The notes: generated by a model from the letters alone, not told the origin. A stretch of 64,000 nt of DNA from Rhizomys pruinosus (GCA_009823505.1 VZQC01011955.1:2498914-2562913), one strand, 5' to 3'; shown: positions 1 to 11,222, counted from the first letter of the stretch. Numbers and translations: made by a program.

Positions 1-974
1 AGCTCAGCACTAACCATTAACAAGATGGCTCACAGAACCTCTTTCCACTCTTCTTGGTGGCTTCCTGTCTGCCAGCTCAGCTCATTCATCACCACCTAGT
101 GATATGAACTAAGGGATGACTCATTGGTCATGACAGGTGGAAGCTGGGGGAGGGCCACAGGGAGGAATCTGCAGTCACCTCGAGACCCTGTAGGCCATCC
201 CAACTTGCTCTGCAAACTAGATACGGGGAAGTGGGAGGGGCCAGTCTCGGATGCCACGCCCCCTCCTGCTCCCAGCAGAGCATGTCTGTAAGTCTCTCAG
301 GGGTTCCCGCTTGTGACTTCTGGCCCCCATCTTCTTTTAGAATGAAAGTACCTAGTGATATCTTCAGCTTTGTACACAGAGACTGGGACCCAGGACAGAG
401 AGGCTTCAATGAGGAAGGGAGAGGACAGGCAGACCACAGGGGTGGGTGTGCCAAGACTCCCTCACGTCAGGCTTACTGCACCACTCCCCCTAAATTCCTG
501 GTAAGAGAAGTCTTCACTGCCCAAGGCCAGGGTCTCTGTCAGGAGGTGAGTGCCAGTCAGGACCACCTAGGAGTGTTCGACTTTGAAAGCCAAAAAGCCC
601 AGGGTGGGGCACACAGCTTGGAGGAATGGGGCCCCTGCTCTGTGGGCCTCACCCTGGGAGGGCCCCCAGTCTTAGAGTCTGGAGTGGCTAAGAGCTCCTT
701 TCCAGGCCTTGACAAGACCCCAATATCTGGTTAGGACCAAGGCTCAGGATAGCCAAGTCTCAGGGTCTCCATCTCCTCAGTGTTACACTGGGGACAGATA
801 GGGTCAGGGCCGGCCACATTTGTTCCAAGAGTGGAATTCTTTTACAGATACAATCTTAAGTAAACTCTCCACATGGCAAATCTAGGGAACTGCTCTCAGT
901 TGGTTTTTCATGGCAGCACTGTGTACTGTGCGTATCAGGTCTCCCCTGACCCCTGGGCCTTGAAAACTCCCAGT
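1..974. other. Unique sequence, probable RIN3 intron 1
   Basis: No exon or recognisable dispersed repeat is seen in this stretch. Open frames on both strands lack family resemblance. Confidence 0.4.
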
Positions 975-1180
975 TTTTAAAAATTTATTTAAAAAAATTA
1001 TGTCTAAGTGAACTCATCTTGTGAAATGCCTGCAGAGTCAGAAGAAGGCATTGGCTTGCCTGGAACTGGGGTTACAGATGGTTGTTAGCAGGCACATGTG
1101 GAGGATGCTGGGAATCAACCCAGGTCATCTGCAAAAGTAGCTGGTGCCCTTAAGTGCTTATCCATCTCTCCAGCCCAGAA
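975..1180 (-). mobile_element. Old B2/B3-type SINE
   Basis: The sequence reads from an A/T-rich tail to CCATCTCTCCAGCCC, the reverse complement of a tRNA-derived B2/B3 head. Divergence is substantial (CTTAAGTGCTTATCC in the head), so it is an old copy. Confidence 0.7.
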
Positions 1181-2429
1181 AGGTCCCAGTTCTAATGGGC
1201 TCTGAGAGATGCATTCATTATCCAGGGGCTCTATCCATTTGGGTGTCTGAGCCCAAGCACTACCCCCCGACCCCCACACCATTTCACCTTCTCTGGAGTC
1301 CTCTGAGTTCCTCATTCCTTTCATCTCACTTCAACCCATCAGCAAATTCTGCCCCTCTAACTTGTCATGCCTCAACTCCCCTCCCTATCCATCCTGTTCG
1401 ATCTTGGCTACCACCCCCCCCCCCCCCCCCAAGCTATCACCCTCTCTGCAAAGCCCTGTTGGGCTCTGGTCTGCTCTGAGCACTCACCAATGATCTCCCA
1501 GCCCCTCCAAGCCCCACCTTCTACAGCCCTGTCTCCCTCTGTTCCCCAGACTAACCACATCCCCCAGCTTCTTCAGCCCTGGTGAATGTCCTCTCCTCTC
1601 AGTTGCCTCCTCTGACCAGCTGTCTAGGACTCACTGAGAGTTCCTCACCTGCGTTACCTCCTCTGAGAACATCAGCCAGTGGGCAGAACCTGGTTTGAGA
1701 GCTGTTAATTGTCTTGAATGAATGCCAGAGTCCTGCATAGTAGGGAGAAAAAGTAGCTTCACCCAGTGTAGCCAGCAACCCATCTGCATTTTCTCTCTCC
1801 TCTGCTGACTGTTTCAACAAGAAGCAAAGAATTTGTTTGCAAAGACCCTTGGACTCCTATATCAGGAGCTAACACTCAAGTGACACATCATCCTGGCCAC
1901 TTGGAGGTTGGAGATGAGGTAGAAGGTGTCACCAAGCTGTATCAATGTCCCTCACGTCAGAAAGGAGAGGACTCTGATCCAGCAGGGTGCAAGGACAGTT
2001 TCAAAAAGCTCTCAAGACCAGTTCTGGTAGCTGCAGGGTTTAAGGGTGGTTTGGGGCAAAACGCCTTTGAGTCTTTCCTCTGATAGTCACCAGTTACTAT
2101 ATTGGCCAGCTCGGGAGCAGGCTATTCTGGAAAGCACCCCTAGTATCTTAAATGGATCAGGCCCCTACAGAGACCAGGGCCTTAAGAAGCAGAAGTCAGA
2201 TGGAAGCTGATCTTGGATTCTGTCTGCAGAGGGCAGCCACCTAAGATAGCAAATCTTCTGTCAGTGGAGGTATGCAAACGTATTTTGAAAATGTTACCAG
2301 GTGCAAGGTTCTGAATGCTGTCTAGGAATCCTTCCCACCTGGACGGAGCCTCTTAAATCTCAAAGCATTTCAGTAGTAAACCTCCACTCACAGAGTGCTT
2401 AGTATATATCGGGTACTGATCTATACAGA
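1181..2429. other. Unique sequence with a poly-C tract
   Basis: No gene or clear transposon is recognised. A run of 17 C lies at 1414-1430 within pyrimidine-rich sequence. Confidence 0.4.
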
Positions 2430-2441
2430 CCAGAGTGGCAT

Positions 2442-2682
2442 TTTTTTTTATTTTTATTTCCGTATGTGTATGAATGTATTGTCTGCATGCAAGTCTGTGC
2501 ACCCATGACGTGCAACGCCACGGAGGTCAGAAGAGGGTGTTGGATTCCCCTGGAACTGGAGTTCTCCTGGAATTGGAGTTTCAGACGGCTCTCGGCCGCC
2601 ATGTGGGTGCTGGGGATCGAACCCGGGTCCTCTCTGCAAGAGCGGTCGGCGCTCTTAACCGCTAGGCCATCTCTCCAGCCCC
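2442..2682 (-). mobile_element. Young B2-type SINE with target-site duplication
   Basis: The minus-strand copy has an intact head (CTAGCGGTTAAGAGCGCC), the internal GGAATTGGAGTT/GGAACTGGAGTT duplication and an A-rich tail. CAGAGTGGCAT is repeated at 2431-2441 and 2683-2693 as the target-site duplication. Confidence 0.9.
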
Positions 2683-2741
2683 CAGAGTGGCATCTCAAAC
2701 CCTACATTGCCTATAGAAAGCTGTGTAAATACAACTCATCT

Positions 2742-3047
2742 GGGGGCTGGGGAAATTGCCAGTACAGAGTTTGCCATATAAGCATGAGGACCTGACTTTG
2801 ATCCCCCAGAACCCATGCAAAAACCAAGCACTGGCCTTCAACCCCAGTGCTGGGGAGGGCAGCATAGAGACAGGGGACTGCTGTAGTTCACTGGCCGGCC
2901 AGTCTGGCTGAATCAGTGAGCTCTAGGTTCAGTGAGACACCCTGTCTCAAAAAATAAGGTGGAGAGTGACAGGGGAAGACACAGTTCACCGTACTTTGGC
3001 CTCTACACACAAATGGGCACACACAGGTTCACACACACACAAAACAT
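2742..3047 (+). mobile_element. B4 SINE
   Basis: A tRNA/ID-like head (GGGGCTGGGGAAATTGCC) is followed by a B1-like part ending in GACACCCTGTCTCAAAAAATAA, then a CA-rich tail. This head plus B1 fusion is the B4 layout. Confidence 0.8.
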
Positions 3048-3064
3048 AACTTATCCAATATAAC

Positions 3065-3320
3065 CAATGAAGGAGGGGTTATAGGACTCCTGGTTTACAG
3101 AAGAGGCAGAGGCCAGCTCACTTCTCCCAGTTATACAGTTGGCGAAAGGAAGGATCCCACCCGACAACTGACAATAACAATCGAAGAGGATGTCCCTTCC
3201 AGCCAATCGGCAAAATGCTTTCTACCAATTTAATCCTCAAAAACATCTTGGGAAGAGGAGTGACTGTTGCTTATTGTTAAGAGTAAACTGAGGCATGTAT
3301 TAAATGACTGGTCCAGGCAT
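3065..3320 (-). mobile_element. MIR-like remnants
   Basis: GGTTTACAGAAGAGGCAGAGGC followed by CCAGTTATACAG resembles the reverse complement of the MIR core (a tract written in human MIR as GATGAGGAAACTGAGGC...). Another piece with AAACTGAGGCATG lies near 3287-3298. Both are weak. Confidence 0.45.
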
Positions 3321-4610
3321 GAACAAAGAAAGCCAGGAGGAAGTGGATCAGGCCAGTCATCCCAGGGGGAACTGGGAAGCAGATGAGGTCAGGGCCTGGC
3401 TCCTCACCCTCCTTTCCTGGCTGGCTGTACTCTGCCATTCAGAGTGAGGCAGCCACTCGCTCCCCCTTCCAGGATCGGAATTCCCACTTCCAAGGGAAGC
3501 TTCCACTACACAGAATTTCCGGGCTGTGGCTGCAGCTGGGCTGGGAGTGGGAGAAAGGGGGGCAGCCAGATCTACTCAACCTAAGGGCCCCACCATGTCA
3601 TTCCCAATCCCTCCCACAGGAGTGGGGGCCATCGCCTACCACTGTCCCCCGTCTGATCCAAACTGTACAATACAGCTCTCCAGTTTTTACAGGGCGGAGA
3701 TCTGAGGCCCTGGGGAGTGAAGTCATAGAGTTAGACCCAGCAACCATGGCCCTCCATCAGGGACCAGGCCCGGGACTTTTAAATAGAAAGAGAATGTCTC
3801 CCCAGATAACCCTATCTGCCGGGGCACCCCCAAAGCCCTTGGAAAGCTTTCACAGAAATCGCTTCCTACTTGGCACCCCTTCAAACCCAACTCTTTCTCT
3901 GATGCCCTCTGGATTCCCCCTCAGGTGTACAGCTCTGAGCAGTGTGAGCAGTCGCAGAGTTGGGGACAGAGGAGGACTTGAAACTAGGGATCCCTTTTGC
4001 TTGCCGGTTCTCAAGCCATTTAGCTTCATCCACTTCACGCGGAGCCTTCAGCCAGGGGGTCCCGCCAACTACAAGCACTCCATGCAAGCACCCTGGACCA
4101 TCTCACACACTCTGAAAAGACCAGGGCAAAGTCACTGTCCCCAACCCGGCTAGCGGCCCAGGAGAGGGGATCCTGGTGGGGCCTTAGTCCAGGCAGAAGG
4201 CTCAGCTGGGTTGGGTTGCCTTCAGCTGTAGGAGCTGGAGATCTGCCACCGGACTCTCCACTGGGCCTCAGGACCAGAGGACGCACACACCGGCTGGGGG
4301 AGAGCCGCGGGGCATCGGGGTGCACCGGGCTGGCGGGCAGGGAATGTGTGTGCTCTCATTCAAAGTTAAGACCGGCAGGAGCCGAGTCTGCTGGGACACC
4401 CTGGCTAGGACAAGTACAGGTACAGACATACTCCGCCTTCCCACCAAACCCAGCCGCCCAGCCCAGCGTGCTGCCTTTCCAGGGAGCCAAGTCTGGGTTT
4501 CAAAGTTTAGCCAAGTTTCAGTGCTACAAAGTTAGTTCACCCGAGCCAGAGCCACCTCCTTCTCTGCAGAACCCGGATCCCGCCTTGGACCATGGTCGGC
4601 GTGGCCCTGC
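3321..4610. other. Unique G+C-rich sequence left of the CpG island
   Basis: A plus-strand frame of 256 codons spans 3383-4153, but it has no recognisable domain and no supporting splice or promoter context. No transposon is seen. Confidence 0.4.
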
Positions 4611-4659
4611 GTGTGTGGTGTGTGGTGTGTGTGTGTGTGTGTGCGGGGGGGGGGGGGGG
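4611..4659 (+). repeat. (TG)n run followed by 15 G
   Basis: Interrupted TG dinucleotides run from 4611 to about 4643 and abut an uninterrupted G run at 4645-4659 at the edge of the CpG island. Confidence 0.95.
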
Positions 4660-5330
4660 TGTCCATTTCAGCACACCCCCGAACTCCCGCAGCCGGGGGT
4701 CCCTCTCAGGGACCCGGCAGGCAGAGGGACAGGACGCACAGAGCGGCGGGCGCGCAGCTCCCACTTACCCCTCGGGGACGACGGGCGCCCCCCCCGCTCG
4801 GGCATGGCGCTGCGGGCGGTCGGGGACGCGGCTCGCCGGGGCTCCGGCGCGCGGGGACACCCGCGGGGCGCCGGCCAGGTTCCTCCGCAGGGGCCAGGCC
4901 GGGCGCCGCCACCAGCCGCGCGCCCGGTGGGGAAGCGCGGGGCTCGCTCTACTTCCTGGATGGGAGCGCGCGGGGCTTTCAGGAAGAGGCTGGCCCTGGT
5001 GGTCAGCGGCTTCGTGTCAAAAGCCATTCGCAGGCGGCGGCTTGCGGCTCGGAGCCCCCTGGGGCTCTCGGAAGCCGGGCCAGCCGCGCCCCAGGGGCCC
5101 GGCCTGGCGGCGGGTGGTGCCGGGTCTCCGAGCGCGGGCGCCGGGGCTCTGGGTGCCGCCTTTGCGGGCTGGGACAGCGGCCCGCGGGGGCCACTGCGCG
5201 GGAAATCCAAGGGAAAGTCTCCAAGTTGGCCCGGGGCTGCGAGGCAAGGAAGCACCCTCCAACTGCAGGTCGGGGGACCCAGGACTGAGAGTCACGACCT
5301 TGCCTGCTGCCCCGAGGGCTAAAGCCTGGC
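4640..5330 (-). promoter_or_regulatory. CpG island, probable RIN3 promoter and first exon
   Basis: This is the only CpG-dense, strongly G+C-rich block in the window, and it shows many GGGCGC, CCGCGG and GGCGCC clusters. It stays open in several frames on both strands simply because stop codons are rare in such sequence. In human the gene directly downstream of SLC24A4, on the same strand, is RIN3 (a RAB5 guanine-nucleotide exchange factor), so a minus-strand RIN3 promoter is expected here. A consensus minus-strand splice donor lies at its left part. No TATA box is evident. Confidence 0.65.
4769..4805 (-). CDS. RIN3: Candidate first coding exon end of RIN3 (12 codons plus one base)
   Basis: On the minus strand, an ATG at 4805-4803 with G at -3 starts MPERGGRPSSPR and runs into GAGGG|GTAAGTG, a consensus donor whose GT is at 4768-4767. 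The frame is also open upstream to 5255, so the true start could lie further 5' or the exon could be noncoding. The peptide does not clearly match the human RIN3 N-terminus that I remember. Identification rests on synteny, the CpG island and the donor, not on protein similarity. Confidence 0.3.
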
Positions 5331-5825
5331 GCCTCCTCCACATCCCTGACAGGTGGCAGTGATATCTCCTCTTGGATGCCTCCGCTGTCTGCCGCTGAGC
5401 TCGGCACTGACAAGGTAGCCCGCAGAGTCAGAATCTATCAAGCCTGACATTTAATTGCACTATGCTGGTTCACGCACCTGAAAGGCAAACAGAGGCAGAA
5501 AGCCTGCCCGCACGCTCAAACACAACCACCCTGAAGCCTCTTCTCTAAGTTCTCTGGCTCTGAGCCTGCTTTGCCAGAGGGACTGGGCAGGATCCCAAAA
5601 TATCTTGTCTAAAGCAAAATTATCAGCTTGGGCACTAGTTAGACAGTTGGAGACAGATAATACTTTGTGCCTGGAATGTTTTCTGCATTGCAGTATCAAC
5701 CCGATGTCCATCAGCGTTCTTGACCTACCCAGCGACACCCTGGCGTATTCAGTGCAGACAAAATCACCCAGGTGAGACCCATTGGCCTAACACTTTCATT
5801 TTATAAAAAGGTTACCCAGGTTTGC
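5331..5825. other. Unique sequence just upstream of the putative RIN3 promoter
   Basis: No repeat or exon is recognised. If transcription starts in the CpG island, this is proximal promoter sequence. Confidence 0.35.
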
Positions 5826-5992
5826 GTGCGTGGTTGATGCATGCCTTAATCCCAGCAATTGGGAGACAGAGGGGTAGGTAGATCTCTGTGAGTTTCAAGG
5901 CCAGCCTGTGTACATAGCGAGACTCCAGGAGTGGGGACTAAAGGGAGACCCTTTCTCAAAAAGACCAAAAAAAAAAAAAAACAAAATTTACC
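5826..5992 (+). mobile_element. B1 SINE
   Basis: 7SL-derived B1 pattern: ATGCCTTAATCCCAGC, GAGTTTCAAGGCCAGCC and GGGAGACCCTTTCTCAAAAAGACC, followed by an A-rich tail. Confidence 0.88.
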
Positions 5993-6331
5993 CAGGCCTA
6001 AAGAGAGAGGAGAATTACTGACTGAGGCCACACAGCAAGTCAAAGCCAAGGCTGAAGTCCTAATAATGTTCTCTTAAGTCCCTCTGACTGCCTCCACACC
6101 TCGGCTAGGCCGTCTCCCACACACCCTTCCCCCTTCTCTTCTGGCATTTCCTCCAAATCAGCCTGTGGGCTTGAGTGTGAAAAGAAGCATAGTTAACCCA
6201 GCAGCTTCCTGCTGGGAACCAGGCAGCTACTTGGTGAAGCAGCCTGGCAGTTCCTGAAAAGGTGAAACAGAGTTATCCTGAGCCCCCAGACCCTGCCCCG
6301 TTCTGCACCCTGGGCCTCTGGCGTGTCCGTG

Positions 6332-6855
6332 TCCTGGTTTCATTTCTGTTGCTGTGATAAAATATCCAGACAAAAAGCAGTTTCAGCGTACTAGTCCGGG
6401 TTCCATGGGAACTTGTGAGGACGTCAAGGCAGGAGCTTCCATCCACATGCAGGCTCCTTGGCTTGTTTGTGCTCAGCTGTTTCTCCATTCTTACACAGTT
6501 CCAGGGATGGTGCTGCTCACAGTGAGCTGGTCTTTCCTCATCAATTAACTTAATTAAAACAGTCCTGCACTAACACACCGGCAGGCCAACCCAGTGTAGC
6601 TAATCTCTCATTGAGACTCTCTTCCCAAGTGATTTTTTTTGGGGGGGGGTGTTTTTTGAGACAAGGTCTCCTGGTAACCCCAGTTAGCCTGGAAAGCACT
6701 CTGTAGACCAGGCTGGCCTTGAACTCACAGAGATCTATCTGCCTGCCTCTGCCTCCCGAGTGCTTGGATTGAAGGTGTGTGCCACTACGCCCGGCCTCCA
6801 AGTGATTTAATGTTGTGTCAAATTGACGATTAAAGTGAACCATCACAGTATGTCC
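6332..6855 (+). mobile_element. Copy 1 of a rodent dispersed repeat (family name not recalled), split by a B1
   Basis: It starts GTTGCTGTGATAAAATATCC and ends GTCAAATTGACGATTAAAGTG. It shares its order of motifs with 17232-17600 and, reversed, with 33035-33435. A B1 at 6636-6797 interrupts it. Confidence 0.6.
6636..6797 (-). mobile_element. B1 SINE with target-site duplication
   Basis: Reverse-orientation B1 (GAGACAAGGTCTCCTGG through GTGTGCCACTACGCCCGGC). CCAAGTGATTT flanks it at 6625-6635 and 6798-6808. Confidence 0.92.
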
Positions 6856-6904
6856 CTTCAAAAGCTTGTATATGAGTGTTCATGTTAGCCTCATTCAAAT
6901 CAGC

Positions 6905-6985
6905 CAGGGCTAGTGCTATAGTTCAGTGGTAGAGCACTTGTCTAGCATGTGTAAGACCCAGCACTGACTGGAAAAAAAAAAGAAA
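6905..6985 (+). mobile_element. ID-type SINE
   Basis: TAGTTCAGTGGTAGAGCACTTG followed by CTAGCATGTGTAAGACCCAG and an A-rich tail is the ID layout derived from tRNA-Ala. Confidence 0.8.
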
Positions 6986-6989
6986 AAAC

Positions 6990-7432
6990 AAAAACCTATT
7001 TATAGTAGCCAATCTATGGAAGCAATTAAGCATGTATCAGTTGATGAGGGAATTAACTTGGAGTGGAATATTCATATCACCAGGGAATATTATTCAGCCC
7101 CCAAGAGGAATAAAGCCCCAACAACATGGCGGATGAAGCGTCAATGTGGATGAACCTTGAAAGCATGCTAAGTGATGGAAGCCAGTCACGACGCACACAT
7201 TCCATTTGTATGAAGTGTTCAGAAGAGGCAAATTCACAGACATGGAAAATAAATTGGTGGTTGCCGGAGCTGGGGGAAGAGAGTAAGGAGTAGCTGGTAA
7301 CGACTGCAGCCTGTCTTCAGGGGTGATGAAAATGTGTTTAAATTGACTGTGGTGATGATTGCATAACTTTGTGGCTATACTGAAAACTACTGAATTATAT
7401 GCTATAAGTGGGTGAATTGTATCCCAAACTAG
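6990..7432 (+). mobile_element. Old L1 3' end
   Basis: Contains GGAATATTATTCAGCC, ATGAACCTTGAAAGCATGCTAAGTG and GGTTGCCGGAGCTGGGG, phrases of ancient mammalian L1 3' regions in sense orientation. No ORF survives. Confidence 0.8.
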
Positions 7433-7651
7433 TTTTTTTTTTTAAAAGCACACAAAAAAATGCGGTCTCCAGAAGGCCACCCTGCCTACTCCAGCCCACC
7501 CTGTTTCCCCTCTGTACCCAGACTGCTGCCACCTCCTCTCCCTAGCCCCACAGGGTCTAACCCTACCCCGGCCACAATCACCTCTTCCACCATCTCTCAC
7601 CACAAGGCTGTAGCTTCCCATATGAAAGCTCGACAGGGAGGGCAGCCTCGT

Positions 7652-7816
7652 GTTCAGATCCAAGCCCAGGGCAGTAGTGTGCATGTTCAGATCCAAGCCC
7701 AGGGCAGTAGTGTGCATGTTCAGATCCAAGCCCAGGGCAGTAGTGTGCATGTTCAGATCCAAGCCCAGGGCAGTAGTGTGCATGTTCAGATCCAAGCCCA
7801 GGGCAGTAGTGTGCAT
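7652..7816 (+). repeat. 33-bp minisatellite, five copies
   Basis: Five head-to-tail copies of a 33-bp unit starting GTTCAGATCCAAGCCC and ending AGTAGTGTGCAT show no visible differences. Because 33 is a multiple of 3, frames through it stay open on both strands without being genes. Confidence 0.97.
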
Positions 7817-7859
7817 GTCCGTCCTAGAGCCTGACTTGCTCCTCTGTAATAGAATGAAC

Positions 7860-8430
7860 AAAGCGCTTCCTCCAGGGAGCCGTCTTTATTCTCTCACTCC
7901 CCAAACAAGCCTGCAGTCCACTCCTAGGTATCCTTGGACCGAGAACAGCAGTCCATACTTAGTACTGTACCTGGCCAGGTTCGTTAGGCTGATTGAGATA
8001 AGAATAACTCTACAATTTCAGTCTCAATGGGGAAAAGGGTTCCTTTAGCTCCAGGGCATTGTTGGGGCACAGGACAAACCCCAGGTCCTCTGTCTATCCC
8101 AGAGGCCTCCTGAAGATGAACTCTTCCCCTGTTCTGAGAAGGCACAATTCCTCAGGTATGCACCATGGAGCTGCTATTGCTGATAACTGGCCAAGGGGAA
8201 GGGTGAGGCTGTCAAGATGCTAGAAAGCTGAGCAGTCACTGTTGGCAATGACGTGTGGTCAGCCCATCTCAACCCTCTTCCTGGATCCCCTTTCCCTTCC
8301 TGAATCCTCGTGCTCACCCTCCTCCCTGGTCCTGCATCTCAGCACTCCTGGCTGTCTGTATGATTTGGGCCTGTAAGCTCCTTCCCCTTTCGGCACCAAT
8401 TTGGTAACAGAACCTAGGTTTCCTTTAAAG
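7860..8430. other. Unique intergenic sequence
   Basis: No gene, RNA or repeat was recognised in this stretch. Confidence 0.4.
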
Positions 8431-8440
8431 AGCTACTCCT

Positions 8441-8692
8441 GGGGCTGGAGAGATGGCCTAGCGGTTAAGAGCGCCAACCGCTCTTACAGAGGACCTGGGT
8501 TCGATCCCTAGCACCCACATGGCGGCCGAGAACCATCTGAAACTCCAATTCCAGGAGAACCCCAGTTCCGGGGGAATCTGACACCCTCTTCTGACCTCCA
8601 GCAGCATTGCACGACACAGGTGCACAAACCTGCATGCAGACAGTACATTCATACACATACAGAAATAGACTAAAAAATTAAAAAAATAAAGT
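8441..8692 (+). mobile_element. Young B2-type SINE with target-site duplication
   Basis: Full-length sense copy with intact A-box (TGGCCTAGCGGTT) and B-box (GGTTCGATCCC) and an A-rich tail. GCTACTCCT flanks it at 8432-8440 and 8693-8701. Confidence 0.92.
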
Positions 8693-8782
8693 GCTACTCC
8701 TACCCTGCCCCCCAACATACTCATCTGCTGCATTCAAGTGATGATGACTACACCCACCTGTCATTTTAAAGATTTATTTTTA

Positions 8783-8949
8783 GCTGGGTGTGGCAACACA
8801 TGCCTTTAATCCCAGCACTCAGGAGGCAGAGGCAGAGGCAGGTGGATCTTTGTGAGTTCAAGGCCAGCCTGGTCTACATAGTGAGATCCGGGCCAACTGG
8901 AGCTATAGGGAGACCCTGTCTCAAAAAACAAACAAACAAACAAGCAAAG
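8783..8949 (+). mobile_element. B1 SINE with target-site duplication
   Basis: Sense B1 from GCTGGGTGTGGCAACAC to the tail (CAAA)n. AAGATTTATTTTTA is repeated at 8769-8782 and 8950-8963. Confidence 0.92.
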
Positions 8950-8963
8950 AAGATTTATTTTTA

Positions 8964-9133
8964 ATGTTTGTGTTTTTATAAGTGTGTGCCATGTGTGTGA
9001 CCTTGGGGGCCCAAGAAGGAGTCAGCTACAGGCAAACCCATAACATAGGCCATTTAACCTGGGTTCTGGGAACCAAATTTGCATCCAAAGAGCGGTCGGC
9101 ACTCTTAACCACTAGGCCATCTCTCCAGCCCCA
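8964..9133 (-). mobile_element. B2-type SINE, older or rearranged
   Basis: It ends AGAGCGGTCGGCACTC...CCATCTCTCCAGCCCC on the plus strand, the reversed B2-type head, with a divergent body. Confidence 0.75.
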
Positions 9134-9134
9134 A

Positions 9135-10672
9135 TATTGAACACTTCTTAAGATGTTTCTCAGCCATCTCTAATTCCTCATTTGTGAAGTCTCTGTTCAG
9201 CCCTTTGCTCCATCTATTGAGTGGAAATAGACAGTCCAGAGACCACTAGGTGTAGATTCATGGTAAGCCTGGGATGAGCGGTGGGGCAGAGGTAACCAGG
9301 AAGGCAAGCACTGGACTCCTCACCCACACAACCCTGCAGTGACGGTGGTGGCCGCATTGCCAACCAGCTGGAAGCTGGAGGACTGGACTGGGCAGCCCAT
9401 TAGTCAGGCCTTGTGGGTCCCTGGGTATGGAGACTAGACCCCAGGGCTTCTAGCTGTGAGCGTTGGGCAGAGCAGTCAAGACACTGGACCCACCTGCCAG
9501 CTTGGCAGATAAATGCCCCTCAGCTGACTGTGTTGATGTTGGGACAGGAGAGTCACCCGACGAGCCCTCCTAAACACATGGGTAGGGAAACTGCAGCTGT
9601 GAGGTGATTGCTGGTTGGGATGATTTACTTGGTGAAAACAGGTCAGCAGAAAACAGCTTTTCACCTTCTTCTCATCCCTGGCAGGTTCCCACAGCTCTAC
9701 TCCCTGAGACTTTGAAGTGAGGACATACTATCATTGCAAAGTCATCTGTGCCAGGCCATATAGAAACACAAATGCCTGCCTTGACTGGGCAGGGTCAGAG
9801 GTGACAGGGCACTAGGCTCTGCAGGAGGAAGGAGCAGCTGTCAGTAGGCATGAGGGGCTGGCACGTACATCACTGTCTCTTAGGTGGAGCCTGGGCACAT
9901 CCTGAGGGCTGCCTCTGTAGCAAGTGCTTTAGCCAAATCTACCAGGCAGGGGCCTCATCCACATGCTCAGCAGGGAAGGAATCTGCACCCAGGCAGGGGC
10001 ATTGGCAAGCCTGGGCTCCTTGAAGGCTTTGGGCCGAGGGTCTCAGCCACTACCCTCAGCACCTTGCCTGGGGAAATTTCCAAGGTTCTTCATACCTCAA
10101 AGTTTGCGGTTGAGAAGACTACAGAGAGAGAGCATTGTACTGAAGCATGGAAGTCCCCAAACCTGATCATAGAGATGACATCCCATAACCCTTGCCCTGT
10201 TGTGTTGTCAGAAAGAAGTCACAGGTGCTATTCTTAGTGTGAGTGTGACAGGCATTGAGTAGCCTCTGGCAGCTATCTGGGAAGCTTCCAGCTGGGACTG
10301 AATTCATGTGTGAAGCTACCAGGGGCTGGGCATTGCCATCATCAGCTATTGATTCTGTCCTCCTCCCTGCTCTGACCTCCTTGGGGCTGACCCCCTGCTC
10401 AGGTTAATTCTCCTACGCTTCCAAAGCAGCTCCTAACAGCAATCAGAATCACACCATCTGGGCCATCCCGTGGAAAGGGGACTGGTCATCCTCCTCTCAT
10501 GGACTGACTGGAAGTCCTACAGTGGGATCAGTCAGTGGAGGTCACATGTCTGCCCTGTGATTGGGAGAACGGCAAGACCGATGGATTCTTGGTACTAAGA
10601 ATTTACACTTGATCCAAGGGTTAGGGGGCAACTTTTCCATGAGTCATGTTGGGGGAGGGGTTGAAACCTGAT
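9135..10672. other. Unique intergenic sequence
   Basis: No exon or dispersed repeat was recognised over 1.5 kb. The short open frames have no family resemblance. Confidence 0.4.
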
Positions 10673-10685
10673 TAAAATGACCAGT

Positions 10686-10816
10686 CTGGGCCAGCACTCG
10701 GGAGGCAGAGGCAGGCGGATCTCTGAATTCAAGGCCAGCCTGGTCTACATAGTGAGTTTCAGGCCAGCTGTGGCTACAGGGAGACCCTGCCTCAAAACAA
10801 AATAAAGAACAACAAA
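10686..10816 (+). mobile_element. 5'-truncated B1 with target-site duplication
   Basis: It starts within the B1 body (CCAGCACTCGGGAGGCAGAG) and ends in an A-rich tail. AAAATGACCAGT flanks it at 10674-10685 and 10817-10828. Confidence 0.88.
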
Positions 10817-11019
10817 AAAATGACCAGTGTGGGAAGGGATACTGACATTAGCCTAGAAGTCTACCCACTGTACCTCTCGGCCTCTCTGTCTCTTTACTCC
10901 TTCATCTGTATAAGAAGTATCACAGCTTGGGTCCACAAATGAGGAAACTCAGGAATCATAAATATGTTTAATATCTTACTTGTGGTGGAGTTTAAAATTT
11001 TTTAATTACATTTACTTAT

Positions 11020-11026
11020 TTATTTA

Positions 11027-11061
<35 letters not shown>

Positions 11062-11222
11062 TATGATGTGTGTATGTGAGTGTGGGCATGCTTGTGCCCA
11101 TAGTGCATGTGTGGACATCAAAGTATAACTTGTGGGAGTCGGTTTTCTCCTCCCACCAGAAGGATCAAACTAGATGTCAGGCTTAATGGCAAGAGCTTAA
11201 CCGACTGAGCATCTGGCTGGAT
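11020..11222 (-). mobile_element. Old B2/B3-type SINE with (TG)n
   Basis: A (TG)n run at 11030-11060 is followed by GTGCATGTGTGGACATC and AGAGCTTAACCGACTGAGC, a diverged reversed B2/B3 element. Confidence 0.6.

Noticed and set aside
2466..2795. Recurring peptide MYECTVCMQVCAP...WVLGIEPGSS in several places
   Set aside because: It is the translation of the B2-type SINE and recurs at every copy (for example 48672, 49356, 62662 and 8465).
3383..4153. 256-codon plus-strand frame
   Set aside because: No recognisable family, no signal or domain and no splice support; composition is like the flanking noncoding DNA.
4840..4870. Plus-strand translation AGAPARGD, resembling the RIN3 N-terminus as I remember it
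   Set aside because: It has no in-frame ATG next to it, no donor after it, and is on the strand opposite to that predicted by synteny with SLC24A4. A chance match of Ala/Gly/Pro/Arg-rich codons is more likely.
4216..5322. Plus-strand 368-codon frame and other long frames on both strands over the CpG island
   Set aside because: G+C-rich sequence rarely contains stop codons. The frames overlap on both strands, lack domains and show repeat-like low complexity from the (TG)n and G runs.
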